Part shown: positions 5,594 to 6,405 of the stretch, piece after piece
Position numbering within the stretch: the first letter of the stretch is position 1
Layout of the letters: every line of letters begins with the position of its first letter
Assembly: GCA_035526665.1 (NCBI GenBank)
Contig: DATLBY010000387.1
Location: 1-6,405 of the forward strand
Direction: 5' to 3'
From: DATLBY01 sp035526665
Lineage (GTDB): Bacteria > Acidobacteriota > Terriglobia > Bryobacterales > Bryobacteraceae
Length of the DNA stretch: 6,405 bases
The notes under the pieces: model-generated
Databases searched by the model: none
Told to the model about the DNA's origin: nothing
The model's input: only the letters and a program-made list of their open reading frames with translations
Translations under genes and position numbers: made by a program

Positions 5594-6202
5594 CTACGCC
5601 AGGGTGTTGATACTACCTACCCGCCTCGCTTCGTAGGCTGCGATCGCAGGCTCCTGCTTCAGGATGTACCCCAGCTCATCAACACCATCGATCAGGCAAT
5701 GCTTGGAGAAGACGTCCACTGGATACTCTACTTTACGGCCGTCCGGCAAAGTGAGTGTCTGCGATGGCAGATCGATGGTCACCTTGACGTTTGAATCTGC
5801 CGCCACTGCTTGGAACAGCGCGGCGTGAACATCGCGCGGAACCACGATAGGCAAAAGAGAGTTCTTCAGCGCGTTGCCCTTGAAAATATCCGCGAAAGAT
5901 GTGCTGATCACCGCCCGAAAGCCGAACTGCGTCAGAGCCCAGGGAGCGTGTTCGCGCGAGCTGCCGCATCCGAAGTTGTCCCCCGCCAGCAGCACTTCCA
6001 CCCCTTTCCATTCGGGCTTGTTGAGAATGAAATCGGGTTTGGGATTGCCTTGGGCGTCGTAGCGCCAGTCGTTGAACAACTGCCGGTCCAGACCTTCTTT
6101 GGAAATGGTCTTCAGGAAGCGCGCCGGAATGATCTGGTCGGTGTCGATATTATCGATGCCGAAGGGGACCATGCGGCTTTCAAAGGTTGTAAATTTTTTC
6201 AT
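5594..6202 (-). CDS. leuD: 3-isopropylmalate dehydratase small subunit (LeuD)
   Basis: LeuD is the small subunit of isopropylmalate isomerase, which converts 2-isopropylmalate to 3-isopropylmalate in leucine synthesis, acting with LeuC in the cytosol. The 202-residue length matches the family (about 200). Visible marks are FGIDNIDTDQIIPARFL (14-30), FNDWRYD (43-49), the aconitase swivel-domain signature GDNFGCGSSREHAPWAL (74-90), FADIFKGNALKNSLLPI (103-119) and the closing DGVDELGYILKQEPAIAAYE. The ATG at 6202 starts MKKFTTFESR, the normal N-terminus. The frame is open further upstream, but that stretch is the leuC coding region read out of frame, so a longer start is rejected. The start overlaps the leuC stop as ATGA, and AGGA lies about 10 bases upstream within leuC. 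The stop is TAG. Confidence 0.97.
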   Translation of the reverse strand: MKKFTTFESRMVPFGIDNIDTDQIIPARFLKTISKEGLDRQLFNDWRYDAQGNPKPDFILNKPEWKGVEVLLAGDNFGCGSSREHAPWALTQFGFRAVISTSFADIFKGNALKNSLLPIVVPRDVHAALFQAVAADSNVKVTIDLPSQTLTLPDGRKVEYPVDVFSKHCLIDGVDELGYILKQEPAIAAYEARRVGSINTLA

Positions 6203-6405
6203 TGCAGTAATGTCCTGACGTCTGTCACCTTGCCGGTGATGGCGCTGGCTGCCGCCGTGCTGGGGCTGGCCAGAAATGTACGCCCGCCCTTTCCCTGGCG
6301 TCCCTCGAAGTTGCGATTGCTGGTGGAGACGCTGTATTCGCCGGGCTTCAACTGATCGCCATTCATCGCAATGCACATGGAGCAGCCGGCTTCACGCCAG
6401 TCGGC
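6199..6405 (-). CDS. leuC: 3-isopropylmalate dehydratase large subunit (LeuC), C-terminal part (5' end outside window)
   Basis: Only the last 68 residues are in the window. They read ADWREAGCSMCIAMNGDQL at the edge, then the hallmark STSNRNFEGRQGKGGRTFLA and SPSTAAASAITGKVTDVR, ending with LLQ and TGA. The CSMC pair provides two of the three cysteine ligands of the catalytic [4Fe-4S] cluster; the third lies upstream, outside the window. The TGA shares bases with the ATG of leuD (four-base overlap), so the two subunits are almost surely translationally coupled and made in equal amounts. Confidence 0.97.
   Translation of the reverse strand, partial: ADWREAGCSMCIAMNGDQLKPGEYSVSTSNRNFEGRQGKGGRTFLASPSTAAASAITGKVTDVRTLLQ

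Noticed and set aside
6203..6376. A longer LeuD start at 6376
   Set aside because: The extra residues are leuC coding sequence read in another frame; MKKFTTFESR at 6202 is the family N-terminus and overlaps the leuC stop.

Overview
The window reads as ordinary bacterial chromosome, moderately GC-rich, with many GTG starts and no phage, transposon, CRISPR, tRNA or rRNA signal. The gene set (an E. coli-like DedA, a PpiD-type parvulin foldase, RsfS, leuCD and a coiled-coil protein with a C-terminal HRGRVDV...HIHLG domain) suggests an acidobacterium, possibly of the Bryobacter/Solibacter type. That placement is an inference from remembered protein families and is not proven by the sequence.

Layout. 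Positions 1-3860 hold four minus-strand genes, read from right to left: rsfS (3860-3510, ribosome silencing factor), a ppiD-like membrane-anchored foldase (3431-1506), dedA (1496-831, polytopic membrane protein) and a YqjM/NamA-type old yellow enzyme (about 776 to beyond position 1, cut by the window edge). Spacings are 78, 9 and 54 bases, so they could form one transcription unit. A divergent gene on the plus strand (3975-4796) encodes a secreted protein with two helical-hairpin motifs and a C-terminal domain that may be M15-peptidase-like. After a 257-base spacer comes a plus-strand GNAT acetyltransferase (5054-5512). It converges on leuD (6202-5594), which overlaps the end of leuC (6405-6199, partial) by an ATGA.

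How the genes fit together. The ppiD-dedA pair and the divergent secreted protein point to cell-envelope work (folding of exported proteins, membrane homeostasis, possibly peptidoglycan). rsfS belongs to translation control. leuCD form isopropylmalate isomerase of leucine synthesis. The OYE and the GNAT have no evident link to these.

No clearly new system is visible. The observations most worth a second look are: (1) ppiD, dedA and the OYE lie in one reading frame, separated only by two TAG codons with open linkers, and the OYE has no convincing start; (2) six of the seven visible stop codons are TAG; (3) a Gln replaces a conserved arginine of DedA; (4) the secreted protein has an unusual architecture; (5) an inverted repeat covers that protein's start codon and a TACAAT box.
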